Assembly: GCA_947561715.1 (NCBI GenBank)
Contig: OX387202.1
Location: 8,011,001 to 8,075,000 of the forward strand
DNA: 64,000 nt
Direction of reading: 5' to 3'
DNA from: Ascidia mentula
Lineage: Eukaryota > Chordata > Ascidiacea > Phlebobranchia > Ascidiidae
Position 1 is the stretch's first letter; the number at the start of each line of letters is the position of its first letter. The notes beneath the pieces are model-generated. The model was not told where the DNA came from. It saw nothing but the letters and a program-made list of their open reading frames with translations, and ran no database searches. Below are positions 37,361 through 50,882 of this stretch, piece after piece. Both the position numbers and the translations under genes were made by a program.

Positions 37361-40119
37361 ATGAAAAATATTTTTTTGCAGTACAAGCTTTATTATACAG
37401 TGGAAAACGCTGATACTCCAGTATTGCGTTTGCGGTTGCACAACGTATGTAACTGTGCAATTTCAGCACTTGTCCATTTTGCAGTATATGACTTTTCGAT
37501 GAAAAATATTTTTTTGCAGTACAAGCTTTATTGTACAGTGGAAAACGCTGATACTCCAGTATTGCTTTTGCGGTTGAACAACGTATGTAACTATGCGATT
37601 TCAGCACTTGTCCATTTTGCAGTATATGACTTTTCGATGAAAAATATTTTTTTGCAGTACAAGCTTTATTATACAGTGGAAAACGCTGATACTCCAGTAT
37701 TGCTTTTGCGGTTGCACAACGTATGTAACTATGCGATTTCAGCACTTGTCCATTTTGCAGTATATGACTTTTCGATGAAAAATATTTTTTTGCAGTACAA
37801 GCTTTATTATACAGTGGAAAACGCTGATACTCCAGTATTGCTTTTGCGGTTGCACAACGTATGTAACTATGAAATTTCAGCACTTGTCCATTTTGCAGTG
37901 TATGACTTTTCGATAAAAAATAATTTTTTTCAGTACAAGCTTTATTATACAGTGGAAAACGCTGATACTCCAGTATTGCTTTTGCGGTTGCACAACGTAT
38001 GTAACTATGCGATTTCAGCACTTGTCCATTTTGCAGTATATGACTTTTCGATGAAAAATATTTTTTTGCAGTACAAGCTTTATTTTTCAGTGGAAAACGC
38101 TGATACTCCAGTATTGCTTTTGCGGTTGCACAAAGTATGTAACTATGCAATTTCAGCAATTGTCCATTTTGCAGTATATGACTTTTCGATGAAAAATATT
38201 TTTTTGCAGTACAAGCTTTATTATACAGTGGAAAACGCTGATACTCCAGTATTGCTTTTGCGGTTGTACAACGTATGTAACTATGAGATTTCAGCACTTG
38301 TCCATTTTGCAGTGTATGACTTTTCGATAAAAAATAATTTTTTTCAGTACAAGCTTTATTATACAGTGGAAAACGCTGATACTCCAGTATTGCTTTTGCG
38401 GCTGCACAACGTATGTAACTGTGCGATTTCAGTACTTGTCCATTTTGCAGTATATGACTTTTCGATAAAAAATAATTTTTTTCAGTACAAGCTTTATTTT
38501 ACAGTGGAAAACGCTGGTACTCCAGTATTGCCTTTGCGGTTGCACAACGTATGTAACTGTGCGATTTCAGCACTTGTCCATTTTGCAGTATATGATTTTT
38601 CGATGAAAAATATTTTTTTGCAGTACAAGCTTTATTATACAGTGGAAAACGCTGATACTCCAGTATTGCTTTTGCGGTTGCACAACGTATGTAACTGTGC
38701 AATTTCAGCACTTGTCCATTTTGCAGTATATGATTTTTTGTGAAAAAATAATTTTTTTCAGTACAAGCTTTATTATACAGTGGAAAACGCTGGTATTCCA
38801 GTATTGCTTTTGCTGTTGCACAACGTATGTAACTATGCGATTTCAGCACTTGTCCATTTTGCAGTATATGACTTTTCGATGAAAAATATTTTTTTGCTGT
38901 ACAAGCTTTATTATACACTGGAAAACGCTGATACTCCAGTATTGCATTTGCGGTTGCACAACGTATGTAACTATGCGATTTCAGCACTTGTCCATTTTGC
39001 AGTATATGAATTTTCGATGAAAAATATTTTTTTTGCAGTACAAGCTTTATTATACCGTGGATAACGCTGATACTCCAGTATTGCTTTTGCGGTTGCACAA
39101 CGTCTGTAACTATGCGATTTCAGCACTTGTCCATTTTGCAGTATATGACTTTTCGATGAAAAATATTTTTTTGCAGTACAAGTTTTATTATACAGTGGAA
39201 AACGCTGATACTCCAGTATTGCTTTTGCGGTTGCACAACGTATGTAACTGTGCGATTTCAGCACTTGTCCATTTTGCAGTATATGACTTTTCGATGAAAA
39301 ATATTAATTTGCAGTACAAGCTTTATTATACAGTGGAAAACGTTGATACTCCAGTATTGCTTTTGCGGTTGCACAACGTATGTAACTATGCGATTTCAGC
39401 ACTTGTCCATTTTGCAGTATATGACTTTTCGATGAAAAATATTTTTTTGCTGTACAAGCTTTATTATACAGTGGAAAACGTTGATACTCCAGTATTGCTT
39501 TTGCGGTTGCACAACGTATGTAACTATGCGATTTCAGCACTTGTCCATTTTGCAGTATATGACTTTTCGATGAAAAATATTTTTTTGCAGTACAAGCTTT
39601 ATTTTTCAGTGGAAAACGCTGATACTCCAGTATTGCTTTTGCGGTTGCACAACGTATGTAACTATGCAATTTCAGCACTTGTCCATTTTGCAGTATATGA
39701 CTTTTCGATGAAAAATATTTTTTTGCAGTACCAGCTTTATTATACAGTGGAAAACGCTGATACTCCAGTATTGCTTTTGCGGTTGCACAACGTATGTAAC
39801 TATGAGATTTCAGCACTTGTCCATTTTGCAGTGTATGACTTTTCGACAAAAAATAATTTTTTCAGTACAAGCTTTATGATACAGTGGAAAACGCAGATAC
39901 TCCAGTATTGCTTTTGCGGTTGCACAACGTATGTAACTGTGCAATTTCAGCACTTGTCCATTTTGCAGTGTATGACTTTTCGACAAAAAATAATTTTTTC
40001 AGTACAAGCTTTATGATACAGTGGAAAACGCAGATACTCCAGTATTGCTTTTGCGGTTGCACAACGTATGTAACTATGCGATTTCAGCACTTGTCCATTT
40101 TGCAGTATATGACTTTTCG
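37361..40119 (+). repeat. P module, copy 4
   Basis: Ten monomers precede TTTTTTGTGAAAA (about 38732). The 8-T/TATACCGTGG monomer is at 39017 (here continuing GGATAACGC), followed by ATATTAATTTGC (39294), GCTGTACAAG with AACGTTGAT (39432), TATTTTTCAG (39570) and GTACCAGC (39708). The 1-bp-short B-type monomer at the end is present twice in tandem (39846 and 39983), so the register returns to zero at 40120. Confidence 0.83.
39846..40119 (+). repeat. Tandem pair of 137-bp short monomers
   Basis: Monomers 39846-39982 and 39983-40119 both carry a T tract one base shorter, TATGATACAG and AACGCAGAT. They differ in the middle (CTGTGCAATT with GTGTATGAC, against CTATGCGATT with GTATATGAC). This is a one-unit duplication of the rare 137-bp form. 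Confidence 0.85.
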
Positions 40120-41223
40120 ATGAAAAATAATTTTTTTCAGTACAAGCTTTATTATACAGTGGAAAACGCTGATACTCCAGTATTGCTTTTGCGGTTGCAC
40201 AACGTATGTAACTATGCGATTTCAGCACTTGTCCATTTTGCAGTATATGACTTTTCGATGAAAAATAATTTTTTTCAGTACAAGCTTTATTATACAGTGG
40301 AAAACGCTGGTACTGCAGTATTGCTTTTGCGGTTGCACAACGTATGCAACTATGCGATTTCAGCACTTGTCCATTTTGCAGTATACGACTTTTCGATGAA
40401 AAATATTTTTTTGCAGTACAAGCTTTGTTATACAGTGGAAAACGCTGATACTCCAGTATTGCTTTTGCGGTTGCACAACGTATGTAACTATGCGATTTCA
40501 GCACTTGTCCATTTTGCAGTATATGACTTTTCGATGAAAAATATTTTTTTGCAGTACAAGCTTTATTATACAGTGGAAAACGCTGATACTCCAGTATTGC
40601 TTTTGCGGTTGCACAACGTATGTAACTATGAGATTTCAGCACTTGTCCATTTTGCAGTGTATGACTTTTCGACAAAAAATAATTTTTTTCAGTACAAGCT
40701 TTATTATACAGTGGAAAACGCTGATACTCCATTATTGCTTTTGCGGTTGCACAACGTATGTAACTATGCGATTTTAGCACTTGTCCATTTTGCAGTGTAT
40801 GACTTTTCGATGAAAAATATTTTTTTGCAGTACAAGCTTTATTATACAGTGGAAAACGCTGATACTCTAGTATTGCTTTTGCGGTTGCACAACGTATGTA
40901 ACTGTGCAATTTCAGCACTTGTCCATTTTGCAGTATATGATTTTTTGTGAAAAAATAATTTTTTTCAGTACAAGCTTTATTATACAGTGGAAAACGCTGG
41001 TATTCCAGTATTGCTTTTGCTGTTGCACAACGTATGTAACTATGCGATTTCAGCACTTGTCCATTTTGCAGTATATGACTTTTCGATGAAAAATATTTTT
41101 TTGCTGTACAAGCTTTATTATACAGTGGAAAACGCTGATACTCCAGTATTGCTTTTGCGGTTGCACAACGTATGTAACTATGCGATTTCAGCACTTGTCC
41201 ATTTTGCAGTATATGAATTTTCG
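40120..41223 (+). repeat. P-type segment with a template switch near 40.8 kb
   Basis: From 40120 to about 40.8 kb the array follows the 5758-6447 type (GGTACT monomer at 40258, here GGTACTGCAG; GCTTTGTTAT at 40396). At the monomer starting at 40810 it jumps to sequence matching 32944 onward, including the rare ACTCTAGTATT and then TTTTTTGTGAAAA (about 40938) and GGTATTCCAG. The join is in perfect monomer register. Confidence 0.8.
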
Positions 41224-44200
41224 ATGAAAAATATTTTTTTTGCAGTACAAGCTTTATTATACCGTGGAAAACGCTGATACTCCAGTATTGCTTTTGCGGT
41301 TGCACAACGTCTGTAACTATGCGATTTCAGCACTTGTCCATTTTGCAGTATATGACTTTTCGATGAAAAATATTTTTTTGCAGTACAAGTTTTATTATAC
41401 AGTGGAAAACGCTGATACTCCAGTATTGCTTTTGCGGTTGCACAACGTATGTAACTGTGCGATTTCAGCACTTGTCCATTTTGCAGTATATGACTTTTCG
41501 ATGCAAAATAATTTTTTTCAGTACAAGCTTTATTATACAGTGGAAAACGCTGGTACTCCAGTATTGCTTTTGCGGTTGCACAACGTATGTAACTGAGCGA
41601 TTTCAGCACTTGTCCATTTTGCAGTATATGACTTTTCGATGAAAAATATTTTTTTGCTGTACAAGCTTTATTATACAGTGGAAAACGTTGATACTCCAGT
41701 ATTGCTTTTGCGGTTGCACAACGTATGTAACTATGCGATTTCAGCACTTGTCCATTTTGCAGTATATGACTTTTCGATGAAAAATATTTTTTTGCAGTAC
41801 AAGCTTTATTTTTCAGTGGAAAACGCTGATACTCCAGTATTGCTTTTGCGGTTGCACAACGTATGTAACTATGCAATTTCAGCACTTGTCCATTTTGCAG
41901 TATATGACTTTTCGATGAAAAATATTTTTTTGCAGTACCAGCTTTATTATACAGTGGAAAACGCTGATACTCCAGTATTGCTTTTGCGGTTGCACAACGT
42001 ATGTAACTATGAGATTTCAGCACTTGTCCATTTTGCAGTGTATGACTTTTCGACAAAAAATAATTTTTTCAGTACAAGCTTTATGATACAGTGGAAAACG
42101 CAGATACTCCAGTATTGCTTTTGCGGTTGCACAACGTATGTAACTATGCGATTTCAGCACTTGTCCATTTTGCAGTATATGACTTTTCGATGAAAAATAA
42201 TTTTTTTCAGTACAAGCTTTATTATACAGTGGAAAACGCTGATACTCCAGTATTGCTTTTGCGGTTGCACAACGTATGTAACTATGCGATTTCAGCACTT
42301 GTCCATTTTGCAGTATATGACTTTTCGATGAAAAATAATTTTTTTCAGTACAAGCTTTATTATACAGTGGAAAACGCTGATACTCCAGTATTGCGTTTGC
42401 GGTTGCACAACGTATGTAACTGTGCAATTTCAGCACTTGTCCATTTTGCAGTATATGACTTTTCGATGAAAAATATTTTTTTGCAGTACAAGCTTTATTG
42501 TACAGTGGAAAACGCTGATACTCCAGTATTGCTTTTGCGGTTGAACAACGTATGTAACTATGCGATTTCAGCACTTGTCCATTTTGCAGTATATGACTTT
42601 TCGATGAAAAATATTTTTTTGCAGTACAAGCTTTATTATACAGTGGAAAACGCTGATACTCCATTATTGCTTTTGCGGTTGCACAACGTATGTAACTGTG
42701 CGATTTCAGCACTTGTCCATTTTGCAGTATATGACTTTTCGATGAAAAATATTAATTTGCAGTACAAGCTTTATTATACAGTGGAAAACGTTGATACACC
42801 AGTATTGCTTTTGCGGTTGCACAACGTATGTAACTATGCGATTTCAGCACTTGTCCATTTTGCAGTATATGACTTTTCGATGAAAAATATTTTTTTGCAG
42901 TACAAGCTTTATTATACAGTGGAAAACGCTGATACTCCAGTATTGCTTTTGCGGTTGCACAACGTATGTAACTATGCGATTTCAGCACTTGTCCATTTTG
43001 CAGTATATGACTTTTCGATGAAAAATATTTTTTTGCAGTACAAGCTTTATTTTTCAGTGGAAAACGCTGATACTCCAGTATTGCTTTTGCGGTTGCACAA
43101 AGTATGTAACTATGCAATTTCAGCACTTGTCCATTTTGCAGTATATGACTTTTCGATGAAAAATATTTTTTTGCAGTACCAGCTTTATTATACAGTGGAA
43201 AACGCTGATACTCCAGTATTGCTTTTGCGGTTGCACAACGTATGTAACTATGAGATTTCAGCACTTGTCCATTTTGCAGTGTATGACTTTTCGACAAAAA
43301 ATAATTTTTTTCAGTACAAGCTTTATGATACAGTGGAAAACGCTGATACTCCAGTATTGCTTTTGCGGTTGCACAACGTATGTAACTATGCGATTTCAGC
43401 ACTTGTCCATTTTGCAGTATATGACTTTTCGATGAAAAATAATTTTTTTCAGTACAAGCTTTATTATACAGTGGAAAACGCTGATACTCCAGTATTGCTT
43501 TTGCGGTTGCACAACGTATGTAACTATGCGATTTCAGCACTTGTCCATTTTGCAGTATATGACTTTTCGATGAAAAATATTTTTTTGCAGTACAAGCTTT
43601 ATTATACAGTGGAAAACGCTGATACTCCAGTATTACTTTTGCGGTTGCACAACGTATGTAACTATGAGATTTCAGCACTTGTCCATTTTGCAGTGTATGA
43701 CTTTTCGACAAAAAATAATTTTTTTCAGAACAAGCTTTATTATACAGTGGAAAACGCTGATACTCCAGTATTGCTTTTGCGGTTGCACAACGTATGTAAC
43801 TATGAGATTTTAGCACTTGTCCATTTTGCAGTGTATGACTTTTCGATAAAAAATAAATTTTTTCAGTACAAGCTTTATTATACAGTGGAAAACGCTGATA
43901 CTCCAGTATTGCTTTTGTGGTTGCACAACGTATGTAACTGTGCGATTTCAGCACTTGTCCATTTTGCAGTATATGACTTTTCGATGAAAAATATTTTTTT
44001 GCAGTACAAGCTTTATTATACAGTGGAAAACGCTGATACTCCAGTATTGCTTTTGCGGTTGCACAACGTATGTAACTATGCGATTTCAGCACTTGTCCAT
44101 TTTGCAGTATATGACTTTTCGATGAAAAATATTTTTTTGCAGTACAAGCTTTATTTTTCAGTGGAAAACGCTGATACTCCAGTATTGCTTTTGCGGTTGC

Positions 44201-44811
44201 ACAAAGTATGTAACTATGCAATTTCAGCACTTGTCCATTTTGCAGTATATGACTTTTCGATGAAAAATATTTTTTTGCAGTACCAGCTTTATTATACAGT
44301 GGAAAACGCTGATACTCCAGTATTGCTTTTGCGGTTGCACAACGTATGTAACTATGAGATTTCAGCACTTGTCCATTTTGCAGTGTATGACTTTTCGACA
44401 AAAAATAATTTTTTTCAGTACAAGTTTTATGATACAGTGGAAAATGCTGATACTCCAGTATTGCTTTTGCGGTTGCACAACGTATGTAACTATGCGATTT
44501 CAGCACTTGTCCATTTTGCAGTATATGACTTTTCGATGAAAAATATTTTTTTGCTGTACAAGCTTTATTATACAGTGGAAAACGCTGATACTCCAGTATT
44601 CCTTTTGCGGTTGCACAACGTATGTAACTATGCGATTTCAGCACTTGTCCATTTTGCAGTATATGACTTTTCGATGAAAAATATTTTTTTGCTGTACAAG
44701 CTTTATTATACAGTGGAAAACGCTGATACTCCAGTATTGCTTTTGCGGTTGCACAACGTATGTAACTATGCGATTTCAGCACTTGTCCATTTTGCAGTAT
44801 ATGAATTTTCG
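41224..44811 (+). repeat. 26-monomer (3588-bp) tandem unit, copy 1 (P end plus Q)
   Basis: The unit starts at the 8-T/TATACCGTGG monomer (41224) and ends just before the next one (44812), exactly 3588 bp (26 x 138) away. Order: GTACAAGTTT (41363), ATGCAAAATAA with TGA (41501), GCTGTACAAG with AACGTTGAT (41639), TATTTTTCAG (41777), GTACCAGC (41915), 1-bp-short B-type (42053), then Q from 42328 to about 44.5 kb. The Q part is truncated and followed by two GCTGTACAAG monomers (44536 and 44674). Confidence 0.86.
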
Positions 44812-47800
44812 ATGAAAAATATTTTTTTTGCAGTACAAGCTTTATTATACCGTGGAAAACGCTGATACTCCAGTATTGCTTTTGCGGTTGCACAACGTCT
44901 GTAACTATGCGATTTCAGCACTTGTCCATTTTGCAGTATATGACTTTTCGATGAAAAATATTTTTTTGCAGTACAAGTTTTATTATACAGTGGAAAACGC
45001 TGATACTCCAGTATTGCTTTTGCGGTTGCACAACGTATGTAACTGTGCGATTTCAGCACTTGTCCATTTTGCAGTATATGACTTTTCGATGCAAAATAAT
45101 TTTTTTCAGTACAAGCTTTATTATACAGTGGAAAACGCTGGTACTCCAGTATTGCTTTTGCGGTTGCACAACGTATGTAACTGAGCGATTTCAGCACTTG
45201 TCCATTTTGCAGTATATGACTTTTCGATGAAAAATATTTTTTTGCTGTACAAGCTTTATTATACAGTGGAAAACGTTGATACTCCAGTATTGCTTTTGCG
45301 GTTGCACAACGTATGTAACTATGCGATTTCAGCACTTGTCCATTTTGCAGTATATGACTTTTCGATGAAAAATATTTTTTTGCAGTACAAGCTTTATTTT
45401 TCAGTGGAAAACGCTGATACTCCAGTATTGCTTTTGCGGTTGCACAACGTATGTAACTATGCAATTTCAGCACTTGTCCATTTTGCAGTATATGACTTTT
45501 CGATGAAAAATATTTTTTTGCAGTACCAGCTTTATTATACAGTGGAAAACGCTGATACTCCAGTATTGCTTTTGCGGTTGCACAACGTATGTAACTATGA
45601 GATTTCAGCACTTGTCCATTTTGCAGTGTATGACTTTTCGACAAAAAATAATTTTTTCAGTACAAGCTTTATTATACAGTGGAAAACGCTGATACTCCAG
45701 TATTGCGTTTGCGGTTGCACAACGTATGTAACTGTGCAATTTCAGCACTTGTCCATTTTGCAGTATATGACTTTTCGATGAAAAATATTTTTTTGCAGTA
45801 CAAGCTTTATTGTACAGTGGAAAACGCTGATACTCCAGTATTGCTTTTGCGGTTGCACAACGTATGTAACTATGCGATTTCAGCACTTGTCCATTTTGCA
45901 GTGTATGACTTTTCGACAAAAAATAATTTTTTCAGTACAAGCTTTATTATACAGTGGAAAACGCTGATACTCCAGTATTGCGTTTGCGGTTGCACAACGT
46001 ATGTAACTGTGCAATTTCAGCACTTGTCCATTTTGCAGTATATGACTTTTCGATGAAAAATATTTTTTTGCAGTACAAGCTTTATTGTACAGTGGAAAAC
46101 GCTGATACTCCAGTATTGCTTTTGCGGTTGAACAACGTATGTAACTATGCGATTTCAGCACTTGTCCATTTTGCAGTATATGACTTTTCGATGAAAAATA
46201 TTTTTTTGCAGTACAAGCTTTATTATACAGTGGAAAACGCTGATACTCCATTATTGCTTTTGCGGTTGCACAACGTATGTAACTGTGCGATTTCAGCACT
46301 TGTCCATTTTGCAGTATATGACTTTTCGATGAAAAATATTAATTTGCAGTACAAGCTTTATTATACAGTGGAAAACGTTGATACTCCAGTATTGCTTTTG
46401 CGGTTGCACAACGTATGTAACTATGCGATTTCAGCACTTGTCCATTTTGCAGTATATGACTTTTCGATGAAAAATATTTTTTTGCAGTACAAGCTTTATT
46501 ATACAGTGGAAAACGCTGATACTCCAGTATTGCTTTTGCGGTTGCACAACGTATGTAACTATGCGATTTCAGCACTTGTCCATTTTGCAGTATATGACTT
46601 TTCGATGAAAAATATTTTTTTGCAGTACAAGCTTTATTTTTCAGTGGAAAACGCTGATACTCCAGTATTGCTTTTGCGGTTGCACAAAGTATGTAACTAT
46701 GCAATTTCAGCACTTGTCCATTTTGCAGTATATGACTTTTCGATGAAAAATATTTTTTTGCAGTACCAGCTTTATTATACAGTGGAAAACGCTGATACTC
46801 CAGTATTGCTTTTGCGGTTGCACAACGTATGTAACTATGAGATTTCAGCACTTGTCCATTTTGCAGTGTATGACTTTTCGACAAAAAATAATTTTTTTCA
46901 GTACAAGCTTTATGATACAGTGGAAAACGCTGATACTCCAGTATTGCTTTTGCGGTTGCACAACGTATGTAACTATGCGATTTCAGCACTTGTCCATTTT
47001 GCAGTATATGACTTTTCGATGAAAAATAATTTTTTTCAGTACAAGCTTTATTATACAGTGGAAAACGCTGATACTCCAGTATTGCTTTTGCGGTTGCACA
47101 ACGTATGTAACTATGCGATTTCAGCACTTGTCCATTTTGCAGTATATGACTTTTCGATGAAAAATATTTTTTTGCAGTACAAGCTTTATTATACAGTGGA
47201 AAACGCTGATACTCCAGTATTACTTTTGCGGTTGCACAACGTATGTAACTATGAGATTTCAGCACTTGTCCATTTTGCAGTGTATGACTTTTCGACAAAA
47301 AATAATTTTTTTCAGAACAAGCTTTATTATACAGTGGAAAACGCCGATACTCCAGTATTGCTTTTGCGGTTGCACAACGTATGTAACTATGAGATTTTAG
47401 CACTTGTCCATTTTGCAGTGTATGACTTTTCGATAAAAAATAAATTTTTTCAGTACAAGCTTTATTATACAGTGGAAAACGCTGATACTCCAGTATTGCT
47501 TTTGTGGTTGCACAACGTATGTAACTGTGCGATTTCAGCACTTGTCCATTTTGCAGTATATGACTTTTCGATGAAAAATATTTTTTTGCAGTACAAGCTT
47601 TATTATACAGTGGAAAACGCTGATACTCCAGTATTGCTTTTGCGGTTGCACAACGTATGTAACTATGCGATTTCAGCACTTGTCCATTTTGCAGTATATG
47701 ACTTTTCGATGAAAAATATTTTTTTGCAGTACAAGCTTTATTTTTCAGTGGAAAACGCTGATACTCCAGTATTGCTTTTGCGGTTGCACAAAGTATGTAA

Positions 47801-48120
47801 CTATGCAATTTCAGCACTTGTCCATTTTGCAGTATATGACTTTTCGATGAAAAATATTTTTTTGCAGTACCAGCTTTATTATACAGTGGAAAACGCTGAT
47901 ACTCCAGTATTGCTTTTGCGGTTGCACAACGTATGTAACTATGAGATTTCAGCACTTGTCCATTTTGCAGTGTATGACTTTTCGACAAAAAATAATTTTT
48001 TGCAGTACAAGTTTTATGATACAGTGGAAAATGCTGATACTCCAGTATTGCTTTTGCGGTTGCACAACGTATGTAACTATGCGATTTCAGCACTTGTCCA
48101 TTTTGCAGTATATGACTTTT
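44812..48120 (+). repeat. 26-monomer tandem unit, copy 2
   Basis: This repeats 41224-44530 at +3588 bp (+3587 after a local 1-bp loss at 45916). Shared rare variants include TATTACTTTT (43633 and 47219) and TTTTTTTCAGAAC (about 43728 and 47315). It diverges at about 48.12 kb, where it continues with GTACATGC and the full Q 3' end instead of GCTGTACAAG. The local difference at 45.64-46.19 kb is a two-monomer duplication. Confidence 0.85.
45641..46190 (+). repeat. 275-bp tandem duplication (two monomers)
   Basis: Segments 45641-45915 and 45916-46190 are each one 137-bp short monomer with TTGCGTTTGC plus one TATTGTACAG monomer. They differ at GGTTGCACAAC against GGTTGAACAAC in the second monomer, and in its end (CAGTGTATGAC against CAGTATATGAC). 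Duplication of the short monomer is why the register drops to -1 from 46053. Confidence 0.85.
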
Positions 48121-48812
48121 CGATGAAAAATAATTTTTTTCAGTACATGCTTTATTATACAGTGGAAAACGCTGGTACTCCAGTATTGCTTTTGCGGTTG
48201 CACAACGTATGTAACTATGAGATTTTAGCACTTGTCCATTTTGCAGTGTATGACTTTTCGATAAAAAATAAATTTTTTCAGTACAAGCTTTATTATACAG
48301 TGGAAAACGCTGATACTCCAGTATTGCTTTTGTGGTTGCACAACGTATGTAACTGTGGGATTTCAGCACTTGTCCATTTTGCAGTATATGACTTTTCGAT
48401 GAAAAATATTTTTTTGCAGTACAAGCTTTATTGTACAGAGGAAAACGCTGATACTCCAGTATTGCTTTTGCGGTTGAACAACGTATGTAACTATGAGATT
48501 TTAGCACTTGTCCATTTTGCAGTGTATGACTTTTCGATAAAAAATAATTTTTTTCAGTACAAGTTTTATTATACAGTGGAAAACGCTGATACTCCAGTAT
48601 TGCTTTTTCGGTTGCACAACGTATGTAACTGTGCGATTTCAGCACTTGTCCATTTTGCAGTATATGACTTTTCGATGCAAAATAATTTTTTTCAGTACAA
48701 GCTTTATTATACAGTGGAAAACGCTGGTACTCCAGTATTGCTTTTGCGGTTGCACAACGTATGTAACTGAGCGATTTCAGCACTTGTCCATTTTGCAGTA
48801 TATGATTTTTCG
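46053..48812 (+). repeat. Q module, copy 4 (20 monomers from TATTGTACAG)
   Basis: This has the same length (2760 bp) and order as 238-2997 (offset 45,815) and 33773-36532 (offset 12,280). It ends with the TGA variant at about 48767 and is followed by the amplified S units. A private change is AACGCCGATACTCC near 47344. Confidence 0.85.
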
Positions 48813-50882
48813 ATGAAAAATATTTTTTTGCAGTACAAGCTTTATTATACAGTGGAAAACGCTGATACTCCAGTATTGCGTTTGCGGTTGCACAACGTAT
48901 GTAACTGTGCAATTTCAGCACTTGTCCATTTTGCAGTATATGATTTTTCGATGAAAAATATTTTTTTGCAGTACAAGCTTTATTATACAGTGGAAAACGC
49001 TGATACTCCAGTATTGCTTTTTCGGTTGCACAACGTATGTAACTGTGCTATTTCAGCACTTGTCCATTTTGCAGTATATGACTTTTCGATGCAAAATAAT
49101 TTTTTTCAGTACAAGCTTTATTATACAGTGGAAAACGCTGGTACTCCAGTATTGCTTTTGTGGTTGCACAACGTATGTAACTGTGGGATTTCAGCACTTG
49201 TCCATTTTGCAGTATATGACTTTTCGATGAAAAATATTTTTTTGCAGTACAAGCTTTATTGTACAGAGGAAAACGCTGATACTCCAGTATTGCTTTTGCG
49301 GTTGAACAACGTATGTAACTATGAGATTTTAGCACTTGTCCATTTTGCAGTGTATGACTTTTCGATAAAAAATAATTTTTTTCAGTACAAGTTTTATTAT
49401 ACAGTGGAAAACGCTGATACTCCAGTATTGCTTTTTCGGTTGCACAACGTATGTAACTGTGCGATTTCAGCACTTGTCCATTTTGCAGTATATGACTTTT
49501 CGATGCAAAATAATTTTTTTCAGTACAAGCTTTATTATACAGTGGAAAACGCTGGTACTCCAGTATTGCTTTTGCGGTTGCACAACGTATGTAACTGAGC
49601 GATTTCAGCACTTATCCATTTTGCAGTATATGATTTTTCGATGAAAAATATTTTTTTGCAGTACAAGCTTTATTATACAGTGGAAAACGCTGATACTCCA
49701 GTATTGCGTTTGCGGTTGCACAACGTATGTAACTGTGCAATTTCAGCACTTGTCCATTTTGCAGTATATGATTTTTCGATGAAAAATATTTTTTTGCAGT
49801 ACAAGCTTTATTATACAGTGGAAAACGCTGATACTCCAGTATTGCTTTTTCGGTTGCACAACGTATGTAACTGTGCTATTTCAGCACTTGTCCATTTTGC
49901 AGTATATGACTTTTCGATGCAAAATAATTTTTTTCAGTACAAGCTTTATTATACAGTGGAAAACGCTGGTACTCCAGTATTGCTTTTGTGGTTGCACAAC
50001 GTATGTAACTGTGGGATTTCAGCACTTGTCCATTTTGCAGTATATGACTTTTCGATGAAAAATATTTTTTTGCAGTACAAGCTTTATTGTACAGAGGAAA
50101 ACGCTGATACTCCAGTATTGCTTTTGCGGTTGAACAACGTATGTAACTATGAGATTTTAGCACTTGTCCATTTTGCAGTGTATGACTTTTCGATAAAAAA
50201 TAATTTTTTTCAGTACAAGTTTTATTATACAGTGGAAAACGCTGATACTCCAGTATTGCTTTTTCGGTTGCACAACGTATGTAACTGTGCGATTTCAGCA
50301 CTTGTCCATTTTGCAGTATATGACTTTTCGATGCAAAATAATTTTTTTCAGTACAAGCTTTATTATACAGTGGAAAACGCTGGTACTCCAGTATTGCTTT
50401 TGCGGTTGCACAACGTATGTAACTGAGCGATTTCAGCACTTGTCCATTTTGCAGTATATGATTTTTCGATGAAAAATATTTTTTTGCAGTACAAGCTTTA
50501 TTATACAGTGGAAAACGCTGATACTCCAGTATTGCGTTTGCGGTTGCACAACGTATGTAACTGTGCAATTTCAGCACTTGTCCATTTTGCAGTATATGAT
50601 TTTTCGATGAAAAATATTTTTTTGCAGTACAAGCTTTATTATACAGTGGAAAACGCTGATACTCCAGTATTGCTTTTTCGGTTGCACAACGTATGTAACT
50701 GTGCTATTTCAGCACTTGTCCATTTTGCAGTATATGACTTTTCGATGCAAAATAATTTTTTTCAGTACAAGCTTTATTATACAGTGGAAAACGCTGGTAC
50801 TCCAGTATTGCTTTTGCGGTTGCACAACGTATGTAACTGAGCGATTTCAGCACTTGTCCATTTTGCAGTATATGACTTTTCG
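48813..50882 (+). repeat. S module: 6-monomer (828-bp) units, two and a half copies
   Basis: Units 48813-49640 and 49641-50468 are nearly identical, and a third (50469-50882) contributes three monomers. Each unit is TTGCGTTTGC, TTTTTCGG/GTGCTATT, ATGCAAAATAA with GGTACTCC joined to TTTTGTGG/CTGTGGGATT, CAGAGGAAAA/GTTGAACAAC, GTACAAGTTT/TTTTTCGG, and ATGCAAAATAA with TGA. The third monomer is a chimera: its first half matches 36809 and its second half matches 48261, which marks the exchange point. One visible difference is GCACTTATCC at about 49611 (others read GCACTTGTCC). Confidence 0.88.
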
